NCBI RefSeq assembly: GCF_018024495.1
Contig: NZ_CP071696.1
Span: 3,224,001-3,288,000, forward strand
Direction: 5' to 3'
From: Agromyces archimandritae
GTDB lineage: Bacteria > Actinomycetota > Actinomycetes > Actinomycetales > Microbacteriaceae
Length of the DNA: 64,000 nucleotides
The first letter of the stretch is position 1; every line of letters begins with the position of its first letter. Of the stretch, positions 27,437 through 36,230 are shown piece by piece. The notes beneath the pieces are model-generated. The model was not told where the DNA came from, ran no database searches, and worked only from the letters and a program-made list of their open reading frames with translations. The translations under genes were made by a program, and so were the position numbers.

Positions 27437-27921
27437 TGCGCCTCACCGTCCCGATCGCGCTGCGCTGGTCGGACCTCGACGCCTACGCGCACGTCAACAA
27501 CGCCCGGATGCTGAGCCTGCTCGAAGAGGCTCGCATCCAGGCGTTCTGGCGCGCCGATGACCGCGAGGCCCCGCTGACGGATGCCGTGGGCGCGACCACC
27601 GCGGTGCTCGACGCCCGGCCCGGCGCCGACACCTTCAGCCTCATCGCCCGGCAGGAGGTCGAATACCTGCTGCCGATCCCGTACCACCGCCAGCCCGTCG
27701 AGGTGGAGCTGTGGATCGGGCACCTCGGCGGGGCGAGCCTCGACGTCTGCTACGAGGTGTATTCGCCGGCCGGCCTGGAGCCCCGCGTCCTCTACACGCG
27801 CGCGGCGACGACGATCGTGCTGACGGATGCCGCCACGGGTCGCCCCCGACGCATCTCGCCCACCGAGCGCGCCGCGTGGGAGCCCTACCTCGGCGAACCG
27901 CTGCGCTTCCGGCGTCGCTGA
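27436..27921 (+). CDS. acyl-CoA thioesterase (4HBT hot-dog fold)
   Basis: This 161-residue hot-dog protein belongs to the 4-hydroxybenzoyl-CoA thioesterase family and hydrolyses acyl-CoA esters. The key segment RWSDLDAYAHVNNARMLSLLEEAR carries the catalytic Asp and the conserved HVNN. Its ATG overlaps the ettA stop (TGATG), so it is translationally coupled to ettA. The substrate cannot be read from the sequence. Confidence 0.88.
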
Positions 27922-27951
27922 CCTCGCTGCACCGCCCCCGGCCCCTGCGGA

Positions 27952-28371
27952 TCAGGCGGTGACGATCACCCCGTCGACCAACTCGGCGGCGATCTCGCGC
28001 AGGGGCTGTTCGGCCGGACCGGCGAGCACGGCGCCGTCGGCCAGCGCGAACCGCGAACCGTGGCACGGGCAGTCGAACTCCGTATCGGCCGGGGCGACCG
28101 TGCAGCCCTGGTGCGGGCAGCTCGCACTGAACACGACGAACTCGCCCTCCTCGGGCTGGGCGACGAGCACGGGCGTGCCGCTCAGCTCGGCCTTCGCGGC
28201 GCCGCCGACGGGGACCTCGGCGGCGGCGATGATCTCGATGCCGCCCTCCAGCGTCGGCCGCGTCGACGGCCGTGCTTCGCCGGGCGCGCATGCGGCGAGC
28301 ACCGCGGCCGTGCCGGCGGCGCCTCCCGTCGCGGCCACGACGCGCAGCGCCGTCCGTCTCGTCACGTCCAT
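27952..28371 (-). CDS. Rieske [2Fe-2S] protein with Tat/lipoprotein-type signal
   Basis: This 139-residue protein has a twin-arginine signal (TRRTALRVV) followed by a hydrophobic stretch ending in LAAC (C28), so it may be both Tat-exported and lipid-anchored. The Rieske cluster ligands are C85 and H87 in CPHQGC, and C101 and H104 in CPCHGS. C90 and C103 are placed for the disulfide seen in bc1/b6f-type Rieske proteins. No oxidase or cytochrome partner gene is adjacent, so its electron partner is unknown. Confidence 0.88.
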   Translation of the reverse strand: MDVTRRTALRVVAATGGAAGTAAVLAACAPGEARPSTRPTLEGGIEIIAAAEVPVGGAAKAELSGTPVLVAQPEEGEFVVFSASCPHQGCTVAPADTEFDCPCHGSRFALADGAVLAGPAEQPLREIAAELVDGVIVTA

Positions 28372-28410
28372 TCGGTGCTCCTCACCGGCGCGCGGCGCCG
28401 CATCGTCGAC

Positions 28411-29292
28411 TCAGTCGAAGGCCGCCGGATCCGGGACCCGGACCATGCCTTCTTGGGCGACGCTCGCGACGAGCACGCCCTCTCGCGAATAGATGCGCCC
28501 GAGCGAGAGTCCGCGCCCGCCCGAGGCGGAGGGGGACTCCTGCACGAACAGCAACCAGTCGTCGACCTTCACATCCCGATGCCACCACATGGCGTGGTCG
28601 AGGCTCGCGATCTTCATGCCGCGTGTCGACCACGGGATGCCGTGGCGGCGCAGCACCGGCTCCAGGATCGAGTAGTCGCTCGCGTAGGCGAGGGCCGCAC
28701 GGTGCAGCTTCTGGTCGTCGCCGATCTCGCCGATCGCCCGCATCCACACCGCCTGGCGTTCGACGCGTTCGCCGTCGACCTCGAGGTAGATCGAGCTCGG
28801 CAGGTGCCGCACGTCGAAGGGGCGCCCGTTCGACCAGTACGCGGCGGTCGGGTGATCGACGCCGGCGAGCAGTTCGGCGGTCGTCGGGAGGGTCTCCGGG
28901 TCCGGGATGCCGTCGGGCATCGGCATCTGGTGGTCCAGGCCCTCGTCCTCGGTCTGGAAGGAGCAGAGCATCGACAGGATCGGCAGGCCGTTCTGGTAGG
29001 CCTGAGTGCGCCGGGTCGAGAAGGAGCGGCCGTCGTGGATGCGCTCGACCGAGAAGGTGATGGGTTGCTCGATGTCGCCGGGGCGGAGGAAGTAGCCGTG
29101 CATCGAGTGCACCGCCCGATCGTCGGGAAGGGTGCGCTGGGCTGCGACGAGCGACTGCGCGAGCACCTGGCCGCCGAAGACGCGCCCGAGGGGCGCCCAC
29201 TGGCTCGGGCCGGTGAAGATGTCCTCATGCGTGCGCGCCCCGGTGTCGACCAGGTCGAGGGTGCGCAGCAGGCCGTCGATGGGACCGTTCAT
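28411..29292 (-). CDS. tesB: acyl-CoA thioesterase II
   Basis: TesB hydrolyses medium- and long-chain acyl-CoA to free fatty acid and CoA. The 293-residue protein has the double hot-dog layout (VFGGQVLAQSLVAAQRT in the first half, SLDHAMWWHRD in the second). The Asp of SLDHAMWWH and the Gln of LFVQES match the catalytic Asp/Gln of E. coli TesB (286 residues). The ATG at 29292 was chosen because GGAGGAAAC lies directly upstream; earlier in-frame codons would overlap the divergent gene at 29383. Confidence 0.93.
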   Translation of the reverse strand: MNGPIDGLLRTLDLVDTGARTHEDIFTGPSQWAPLGRVFGGQVLAQSLVAAQRTLPDDRAVHSMHGYFLRPGDIEQPITFSVERIHDGRSFSTRRTQAYQNGLPILSMLCSFQTEDEGLDHQMPMPDGIPDPETLPTTAELLAGVDHPTAAYWSNGRPFDVRHLPSSIYLEVDGERVERQAVWMRAIGEIGDDQKLHRAALAYASDYSILEPVLRRHGIPWSTRGMKIASLDHAMWWHRDVKVDDWLLFVQESPSASGGRGLSLGRIYSREGVLVASVAQEGMVRVPDPAAFD

Positions 29293-29382
29293 GTTTCCTC
29301 CGGTGGTTCGCCCGACGCGCTCCCGGCGGCGAAAGCGCCGCAAGCGGGAAGCACCGGCGCTCCTTGGTAGTTTAGACAGCAG

Positions 29383-30084
29383 ATGAACCACTCACTGACC
29401 CTCGCCGACAGCCTGTCGCTCGGCGACCTGCACACCTATCTGCTCCGCGCCGGTCGGGTCGAAGACGGTTCCCTCCGCCTCATCGCCGGGGGCGGCATCC
29501 TCGCCGTGTACACCGCGATCCTCTACCCGCGCGGCATCCTCGACGAGAGCCCGACGGTGCTCGGCCTCCGCACCTTCGCCCTCGCCCCCGGCGACGACGG
29601 CGAGCACGACGAGTTCGACCTCGTCGTGCCGATGCGCTCGGTGGTCGAGCGGATCGTCCGCGCCCGCAGCACCCTGCCCGAGGACGACGACGAGTCGCGG
29701 CCCGTGCGGATGAGCCGGCCCCCCGAAGTGAGCACCGTCACCTGGGCCGGCATCTCCCCGCCCCGAAGCGGCTGGCGGCCGCAGGGTGAGGTCGACCCGG
29801 CCGTGCTCGAAGCATCCGCCCGCGCCGGCATCGACGAGGTCGCCGCGGCCGTGCCCGAGGCGGTCGGCGAGCAGCTCGTCGCCCGGGTGCGGGCCGAGGT
29901 CTGGGGCCGCGGCATCGAGGGCCTGGAGTACGTGCCGGCCGGGGCGGCGTTCGCCGCCCGCAGTCTCGGCTTCCTCGCCCCGGGCGACCCGGTGCGGGTC
30001 TTCGAGACCGGCCCGTGGACGCGCCTGTCCTCGCGCCGCGGCCACGTGCTCGTCAAACGCCGCGACTGGTCGCTGCGCGGGTGA
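29383..30084 (+). CDS. conserved hypothetical protein
   Basis: This 233-residue protein has no recognised domain. The N-terminal part (LADSLSLGDLHTYLLRAGRV, then LAVYTAILYPRGI) suggests a mixed alpha/beta fold and there is no signal peptide. A central linker is rich in acidic residues and the C-terminus is basic. It lies divergent from tesB and ends 4 bp from the converging FAD dehydrogenase gene. Homologues appear in related actinobacteria, but I know of no function. Confidence 0.72.
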   Translation: MNHSLTLADSLSLGDLHTYLLRAGRVEDGSLRLIAGGGILAVYTAILYPRGILDESPTVLGLRTFALAPGDDGEHDEFDLVVPMRSVVERIVRARSTLPEDDDESRPVRMSRPPEVSTVTWAGISPPRSGWRPQGEVDPAVLEASARAGIDEVAAAVPEAVGEQLVARVRAEVWGRGIEGLEYVPAGAAFAARSLGFLAPGDPVRVFETGPWTRLSSRRGHVLVKRRDWSLRG

Positions 30085-30088
30085 GAAG

Positions 30089-31756
30089 TCAGGGCCGCCG
30101 GGCGATGGATCGCCCCGCAGCCCTGCCGCTGAACAGGCATCCGCCGAGGAAGGTGCCCTCGAGGGCCCGGTAGCCGTGGACGCCGCCGCCGCCGAAGCCG
30201 GCCGCCTCGCCGACGGCGTAGAGCCCGGGCACGGGCGATCCGTCGGAGCCGAGGGCGCGCGATTCGAGGTCGGTCTGGATGCCGCCGAGCGATTTGCGGG
30301 TGAGCACGTGCAGCTTGACCGCGATGAGCGGGCCGGCCTTCGGATCGAGGAACTTGTGCGGCGGGGCGACGCGGATGAGTTTGTCGCCGAGATAGTTGCG
30401 TGCGCCGCGGATGGCGGTGATCTGGGCGTCCTTCGTGAACTCGTTGTCGATCTCGCGGTCGCGGGCGACGATCTCCCGTTCGATGTTGTCGGTGTCGAGG
30501 GGGACGTCGGGCGAGGCCTCGCGCATCCGCTCGAGCAGTTCGGGCAGCGTCGCCTCGACGATGAAGTCGGCGCCGTGCTGTTTGAAAGCCTCGACCGGTC
30601 CGGGGGCGCCCTTGCCGAGACGGGACTTCGCCAGGAGCTTCACGTCCTTGCCGGTGAGGTCGGGGTTCTGCTCCGAGCCGGAAAGGGCGAACTCCTTCTC
30701 GATGACGGCCTGCGTGAGCACGAACCAGGAGTGGCCGTGGCCGGTGCGCTGCAGATGCTCGAGGGTGCCGAGCGTGTCGAAGCCCGGGAAGAGCGGTGCG
30801 GGCAGCCGTCGGCCCTCGGCGTCGAACCACAGAGACGACGGCCCGGGCAGGATGCGGATGCCGTGCCGCGCCCACACCGGGTCCCAGTTCTCGATGCCCT
30901 CGACGTAGTGCCACATGCGGTCGCGGTTGACGAGCCTGGCGCCGGCGGCCTCGGTGATGCCGAGCATCCGTCCGTCGACGTGCGCGGGCACCCCGGAGAG
31001 CATCTCCGCCGGCGGGGTTCCGAGCCGCTCGGGCCAATACTCGCGGACGAGATCGTGGTTGCCGCCGATACCGCCGGAAGCGACGACGGTCGCCGGCGCC
31101 CGGAACTCGAAGGTGCCCACCTCGTCGCGGTTCGACGCCTCGCCGCGTGCCGCGGCATCCGGGGCCAGCACCGCACCGCGTACGCCGGCGACGGTGCCGT
31201 CCTCGACGACGAGCTCGTCGACGCGATGCCGGAAGCGCAGTTCGACGAGGCCGGCCGCCACACCTTCGCGCACGCGCTCGGCGAACGGCGCGACGATACC
31301 CGGGCCCGTGCCCCAGGTGATGTGGAAGCGGGGCACCGAGTTGCCGTGGCCGATCGCCGCGCCGGCGCCGCGTTCGGCCCACCCGACGACGGGGAAGAGA
31401 CCCACGCCCTTCGAGCGCAGCCAGTCCCGCTTCTCGCCCGTCGCGAAACGCACGTACGCCTCGGCCCATCGGCGGCCCCACGCGTCCTCGTCGTCGCGGT
31501 CGAAGCCGGCCGTGCCGAACCAGTCCTGCAGTGCGAGCTCTTCGGAGTCCTTCACGCCGAGTCGGCGCTGCTCGGGCGAGTCGACGAGGAAGAGGCCCCC
31601 GAACGACCACCAGGCCTGCCCGCCGAGACTCGCGGCGGGCTCCTGGTCGACGATGAGGACGCGCTTGCCGGCATCCACGAGTTCAGATGCGGCCACGAGG
31701 CCTGACAGACCTGCGCCGACGACGATCGCGTCGGGGCGGAAGGGGGATTCGGGCAT
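30089..31756 (-). CDS. FAD-binding dehydrogenase (3-ketosteroid-dehydrogenase-like)
   Basis: The 555-residue flavoprotein has an N-terminal dinucleotide fold with VGAGLSGLVAASELVDAGKR and the later FAD-contacting EAAGFGGGGVHGYRALEGTF region near the C-terminus. It belongs to the fumarate reductase/ketosteroid 1-dehydrogenase superfamily, in the group usually annotated as FAD-binding dehydrogenase. The substrate is not known. ATG 31756 is preferred because AAGGAG lies 9 bases upstream; a GTG at 31777 would place that site inside the gene. Confidence 0.87.
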   Translation of the reverse strand: MPESPFRPDAIVVGAGLSGLVAASELVDAGKRVLIVDQEPAASLGGQAWWSFGGLFLVDSPEQRRLGVKDSEELALQDWFGTAGFDRDDEDAWGRRWAEAYVRFATGEKRDWLRSKGVGLFPVVGWAERGAGAAIGHGNSVPRFHITWGTGPGIVAPFAERVREGVAAGLVELRFRHRVDELVVEDGTVAGVRGAVLAPDAAARGEASNRDEVGTFEFRAPATVVASGGIGGNHDLVREYWPERLGTPPAEMLSGVPAHVDGRMLGITEAAGARLVNRDRMWHYVEGIENWDPVWARHGIRILPGPSSLWFDAEGRRLPAPLFPGFDTLGTLEHLQRTGHGHSWFVLTQAVIEKEFALSGSEQNPDLTGKDVKLLAKSRLGKGAPGPVEAFKQHGADFIVEATLPELLERMREASPDVPLDTDNIEREIVARDREIDNEFTKDAQITAIRGARNYLGDKLIRVAPPHKFLDPKAGPLIAVKLHVLTRKSLGGIQTDLESRALGSDGSPVPGLYAVGEAAGFGGGGVHGYRALEGTFLGGCLFSGRAAGRSIARRP

Positions 31757-31894
31757 GGAAAGCGGCTCCTTCGTCACGTTCCGGGTGCCACCACTGTAAT
31801 GCGTCAGCGGCCGCCCGCGAGACCGTGCTCGTAGGCGAAGATGACCGCGTGCACGGCGGTGGCACCGCGGTACCGTCCCGGTCGGGCTGCCGGC

Positions 31895-32361
31895 TCAGTC
31901 CTCGAAGGTGTTCACCATCGCATGGGCGGCGCGTTCGAGGTAGTCCCAGAGGGTGTCGTGGACGAGCGGCGGCAGCTCGAGGGAGTCGACGGCCCGGCGC
32001 ATATGCGCGAGCCAGCGCTCGCGCGCCTCGGGGTTGATCCTGTAGGGCTGGTGGCGCAGCCGCAGCCGCGGATGCCCGCGCTCCTCCCCGTACGTCGTCG
32101 GCCCGCCCCAGTACTGCTCGAGGAACATCCGCAGGCGCCGCTCGGCGGGCCCGAGGTCCTCCTCGGGGTACATGGGCTTCAGCACCGGATCGTCGGCGAC
32201 GCCGCGGTAGAACTCGGCGGCGAGGCGTTCGAAGGCCGGCGTGCCGCCGATCTGCGCCCACATCGTGTCGCCGAGTGCCGGGCCGCCATCCGGGCCGCCT
32301 CGGAGCTGCAGGCTCGCCGGGGAGCGGGGACGCGGTCGGTGGGGTGGGCGGGGTCGGTCAT
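31895..32361 (-). CDS. glbO: truncated hemoglobin (GlbO type), probable one-base frameshift near the start
   Basis: This group II truncated globin binds O2 in the 2-on-2 fold. The conserved part runs SLQLRGGPDGGPALGDTMW, AEFYRGVADDPVLKPMYP, LRMFLEQYWGGPTTYGEERG and, with the proximal His region, HPRLRLRHQPY. An ATG at 32361 overlaps the MscS stop as ATGA and is the natural start, but its frame leaves the globin frame at the C run at 32319-32322. One more C there would give 155 residues. Without it, translation could start only at ATG 32263 (122 residues), losing the conserved N-terminal segment and lacking a ribosome-binding site. The globin, aminopeptidase, rpiB and nei neighbourhood matches that of mycobacteria. 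Confidence 0.8.
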
Positions 32362-33641
32362 GCGTCGCGCTCCGGGTCGGTGGACGGGTCGTGGTCGGCC
32401 GCAGGCTTCGTGTCGACGCCCGTGGGATCGGCGGGCTTCGCATCGTGCGGCTTCGGTGTATCCGGCTTCGGTGTATCCGGCTTCGGTGCGGCCGGCTTCG
32501 GTGCATCCGGCTTCGCGGCCCAGCCCGGCGCCGGCCGGGCGGTCTCGGCCTTCGCCTGCGCCTTCCGCAGCCGGCCGGGGCGTTTGCCGCGCTTGGCCGG
32601 GGTCGGGATGACCTGGGTCGGCGTCGTCTTCGGCGGCCGGGCGCCGCGCACGCGCGTGGCCTCGTCGAAACCCTCGAGCACAACGCTCGACAGGCTCGGC
32701 AGTTTCAGATCCATCTCGTCGACGGCCTGCTTCAGGCGCATCCGCAGCTCGCTCGCGACATCGTCCTTGGCGCTCGTGCGCACCTTCATGACGACCCGCA
32801 TGACCACGGCGTCCTCGGAGATCGAGGACAGGCCCCACACCTCGGGCTTCTCGAGGATGCGCGAGCGCCACTTGCCGGTCTGCGCGAGATCGGTGGCGGT
32901 CTGCAGCAGGGTCGCCTCGACGGCATCCACATCGGCCTCGTACGGCACCGCGAGGTCGACGATGATGCGCGCCCAGCCCTGCGACATGTTGCCGACGCGG
33001 AGGATCTCGCCGTTGCGCACATACCAGAGGGTGCCGTTCACATCACGGACCTTGGTGACGCGGATCTTGACCTCTTCGACGACGCCCGTCGCGAACCCGA
33101 GGTCGACGATGTCGCCGACGCCGACCTGGTCCTCGATGACGAGGAAGATGCCGTTCAGAGCGTCTTTCACGATGTTCTGCGCGCCGAAACCGAGGCCGGC
33201 GCCGATCGCGGCCGACAGCAGCGCGAAGGATCCGAGCACGTCGCGGTCGATGGCGTTGACGATGAGCAGCACCGCCACGACGAAGATGATGACGTTGACG
33301 ATGTTCGTGAGGACGGTGCCGAGCGTGCGGGTGCGCTGCACCGTCCGCACCGCCTGCAGCGGGGAGGCCTGCAGGGCCTGCGTGTCGGTGACGTCCTGCT
33401 TGCGCTTGACGCCGGAGACGATGCGATCCACGACGCGGGTGATCACGCGGTGCAGCACCCAGCGTGCGGCGAGCGCGATGACGACGATCAGGGCGATCTG
33501 GATGATCCGCCCGAGGACCACGCTCCAGTTCTCGGCCCAGAATCCGGCGAAGTCGGTCCACATGTCGACGACCTCCTCACCGCCGGGCTGATCCTCGGCG
33601 GCCGGGCGGGCGAAGACGGCTGAGGCGAGGGACTGGAGCAT
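32358..33641 (-). CDS. MscS-family mechanosensitive channel
   Basis: The 427-residue membrane protein opens under membrane tension to release solutes on osmotic downshock. It has an N-terminal helix (about 40-62), two further helices (about 110-155), the pore helix region (LLSAAIGAGLGFGAQNIVKDALNGIF) and the beta domain (VGDIVDLGFATGVVEEVKIRVTKVRDVNGTLWYVRNGEI). After the MscS core a disordered C-terminal tail of about 80 residues is rich in Lys, Pro and Ala with a five-residue repeat. It overlaps the globin start and lies 12 bp after pepN. Confidence 0.93.
   Translation of the reverse strand: MLQSLASAVFARPAAEDQPGGEEVVDMWTDFAGFWAENWSVVLGRIIQIALIVVIALAARWVLHRVITRVVDRIVSGVKRKQDVTDTQALQASPLQAVRTVQRTRTLGTVLTNIVNVIIFVVAVLLIVNAIDRDVLGSFALLSAAIGAGLGFGAQNIVKDALNGIFLVIEDQVGVGDIVDLGFATGVVEEVKIRVTKVRDVNGTLWYVRNGEILRVGNMSQGWARIIVDLAVPYEADVDAVEATLLQTATDLAQTGKWRSRILEKPEVWGLSSISEDAVVMRVVMKVRTSAKDDVASELRMRLKQAVDEMDLKLPSLSSVVLEGFDEATRVRGARPPKTTPTQVIPTPAKRGKRPGRLRKAQAKAETARPAPGWAAKPDAPKPAAPKPDTPKPDTPKPHDAKPADPTGVDTKPAADHDPSTDPERDA
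32448..32507. repeat. four 15-bp tandem units in the MscS tail
   Basis: The unit CGGCTTCGGTGTATC is repeated four times with small changes (32448, 32463, 32478, 32493). It encodes KPDTP, KPDTP, KPAAP and KPDAP. The in-frame length suggests that the copy number can vary without breaking the protein. Confidence 0.85.
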
Positions 33642-33652
33642 GTCCGGCCAGT

Positions 33653-36220
33653 TTAGCGGCGCGGTTCCGGTTCATCCTGGGCATCGCGTGCCTGTGCGGT
33701 GAGAGCCCGCTCCAATTCGTCGGCCTGCTCCAGCACGAGGCGGCGCAGCGACCCGGGGCCGTCGTGCGAGCCGAGCCATTCGCGGGCCGCCGCGTCGAGC
33801 TCCGGGGTGACGAGGCCGGCCGGGAACAGGCCCGTCACGATGATCGAAGCCATCGTGAACCCGCGGCCGGCCCACACCGACTGCAGCATCGCGAAGTAGG
33901 GTTCGACCGACCCGGCGAGCAGTTCGACGGGGCGGGATCGCCGCCAGCCTTCGGCCAGGGCCCGCGCGAGGTCGTTCGAGACGGACGTGTCGGTCGCGAC
34001 GCGACGCCACGCCTCGTCCTTGACCGACTGCTCGGGCCGGGCGGCCTTGGCCGTGGCGGCGAGCAGGCGCCCCTTCGCGGTGTCGTCCTGGGCGAGCACG
34101 GCGTCGATCGCGGCCTCGTCGGCCTCGCCGAGCGCCGCGAGCGAGGTGATGATCTCCCAGCGCAGGCCCGTGTCGATCGCGATGCCGTCGAGCCGCGTCG
34201 AACCGTCGAGCAGGCCCTGCAGCAGGGCCGCGTGCCCGGCGCTCGTCGCGATCCGGGTGAAGCACTTCACGAACTGCAGCTGCGCGTCCGAACCGGCCTC
34301 GGCCATCCCGACGAGGGCCCACAGGGCGTCTCCGGCCTCGACGGCCACCCCGGCCCGATCCCAGGCGAGGTATCGGTCGAGCACGAACTCGAGCCGTGCG
34401 AGCACGAGGGTGCGCTGCACCGAGCTGCTCTCCTTGCCGATGTTCGCCACGACGAGTTGCACGAACTCGCTCGGCGAGAGTTCGGCGTGCCGCACGGAAT
34501 CCCATGCCGAGCCCCACACCACGGCGCGCGCGACCGGGTCGTCGAGGTCGCCGAGCCGGTGCATGGCGGCCTCGCGCGAGGCCGCGTCGAGGCGGACGGT
34601 GGCGTAATCCAGGTCGGCGTCGTTGACGAGCACCAACTCAGGCACGGCGGAGCCGACGGCCTCCGGGATCGGGGTCTCGGAGCCGCTCGCATCGAGTTCG
34701 AAACGGGCGGTGCGGGCCAGGCGCCCCCCGTCGGAACGGTAGAAGCCGACGGTCGTGCGGTGACGGCGGAGCACGGGGTGCGTGCCGGGTGCGGTCTGCT
34801 CGAGCACCAGGCCGGCGACGGATGCCGGTGACGCATCGTCGATCACGAGTCTCGCCCGCATCCGGTTCACCCCGGCGGTCTCCAGCCACTCCTCCGACCA
34901 CGGGCCGAGCTCGCGGCCGCCGGCGCGTTCGAGCTCTGCGAGGAGGTCGTCGAGCGTGGCGTTGCCGAAGGCGTTCGCGCGGAGGTAGGCGCCGACACCG
35001 GTGAGGAAGGCGTCCAGCCCCACCCAGGCGACGAGCTGGCGGAGCACCGAGGCGCCCTTGTCGTAGGTGATGCGGTCGAAGTTCACGTCGACGTCGGCGG
35101 TGTCGTCGATGCGGGCGACGATGGGGTGCGTGGTCGGCAGCTGGTCCTGTTCGGCGGCGGCCGACTTGTCGTCGGCGGCGAAGGTCGCCCAGGCGTGGGT
35201 GAACGGGGTCGTCTCGGCCACGGCGAACATCGACGCCCAGGTCGCGAACGATTCGTTCAGCCACAGGTCGTTCCACCAGCGCATCGTGACGAGGTTTCCG
35301 AACCACATGTGCGAGAGCTCGTGCAGCACGGTCGTCATGCGGCGTTCGTGGCGCGACTCCGGTTCGCGGGATCGGAAGATGTAGCCCTCGTTGAAGGTGA
35401 CCGCGCCCACGTTCTCCATGGCGCCCCAGTTGTATTCGGGCACGAAGATCTGGTCGTACTTCTCGAACGGGTAGGGCACCCCGAAGCGTTCTTCGAAGAA
35501 GCGCATGCCGCGGTCGACGGTTTCGAACATGACCTCGGGTTCGACGTGCTCGGCCAGGGACGCGCGGGCGAAGACGCCGAGCGGCACGGTGCGGCCGTCG
35601 AGCGTTCTCGTCTCGCCTTCCCATGCCGCGTAGGGGCCGCCGACGACCGCGGCGAGATAGCTGGAGATCACCGGGCCCGGCTCGAACGCCCAGCTCGCGG
35701 TGCCGTCGCCGTTCGCCGTCGGTTCGGGCGTCGGCGCGTTCGAGATCACCCGCCAGTGCTCGGGGGCCGTCACGGTGAAGCGGAACCGGGCCTTCAGATC
35801 GGGCTGGTCGAAGACGGCGAACACCCGGCTGGCCTCGGCGACCGCCAGCTCCGTGTACACGTAACGTTCGCCGTCGACGGGGTCGACGAAGCGGTGCAGC
35901 CCTTCGCCCGAGCTCGAGTACGCGCACGTCGAGACGACGCGCAGTTCGTTCTCGGCCTCGAGCCCGTCGAGACGGATGCGGTATCCGTCGCCGGCGATTG
36001 CCGGCTCGAGGCGTCTGCCGTTCAGCTCGATCTCGTGCACCTCGAGCGTGGTCGCCTCGATGAAGGTCGAGGCACCCGGTTCGGCGGCGAAGCGCACGGT
36101 CGTCTCGGAGTGGAACACGCTGGCGTTCGCCGAGAGGTCGAGTGCGATGTCGTATCCGTCGACCGTGATCGCCGCCGCGCGCGCGATCGCTTCGTCGCGG
36201 GTGAGCGCGGGCTTCGTCAT
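33653..36220 (-). CDS. pepN: M1 family aminopeptidase N
   Basis: PepN removes N-terminal residues from peptides in the cytoplasm. The 855-residue protein has the substrate-binding GAMEN motif (WGAMENVGAV) and the zinc motif HELSHMWFGNLVT with the third ligand in LNESFATW. The C-terminal ERAP1-like helical domain is complete. It follows a second PepN by 10 bp on the same strand and is followed by MscS 11 bp later. Confidence 0.95.
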   Translation of the reverse strand: MTKPALTRDEAIARAAAITVDGYDIALDLSANASVFHSETTVRFAAEPGASTFIEATTLEVHEIELNGRRLEPAIAGDGYRIRLDGLEAENELRVVSTCAYSSSGEGLHRFVDPVDGERYVYTELAVAEASRVFAVFDQPDLKARFRFTVTAPEHWRVISNAPTPEPTANGDGTASWAFEPGPVISSYLAAVVGGPYAAWEGETRTLDGRTVPLGVFARASLAEHVEPEVMFETVDRGMRFFEERFGVPYPFEKYDQIFVPEYNWGAMENVGAVTFNEGYIFRSREPESRHERRMTTVLHELSHMWFGNLVTMRWWNDLWLNESFATWASMFAVAETTPFTHAWATFAADDKSAAAEQDQLPTTHPIVARIDDTADVDVNFDRITYDKGASVLRQLVAWVGLDAFLTGVGAYLRANAFGNATLDDLLAELERAGGRELGPWSEEWLETAGVNRMRARLVIDDASPASVAGLVLEQTAPGTHPVLRRHRTTVGFYRSDGGRLARTARFELDASGSETPIPEAVGSAVPELVLVNDADLDYATVRLDAASREAAMHRLGDLDDPVARAVVWGSAWDSVRHAELSPSEFVQLVVANIGKESSSVQRTLVLARLEFVLDRYLAWDRAGVAVEAGDALWALVGMAEAGSDAQLQFVKCFTRIATSAGHAALLQGLLDGSTRLDGIAIDTGLRWEIITSLAALGEADEAAIDAVLAQDDTAKGRLLAATAKAARPEQSVKDEAWRRVATDTSVSNDLARALAEGWRRSRPVELLAGSVEPYFAMLQSVWAGRGFTMASIIVTGLFPAGLVTPELDAAAREWLGSHDGPGSLRRLVLEQADELERALTAQARDAQDEPEPRR

Positions 36221-36230
36221 CGCCGCCGCC

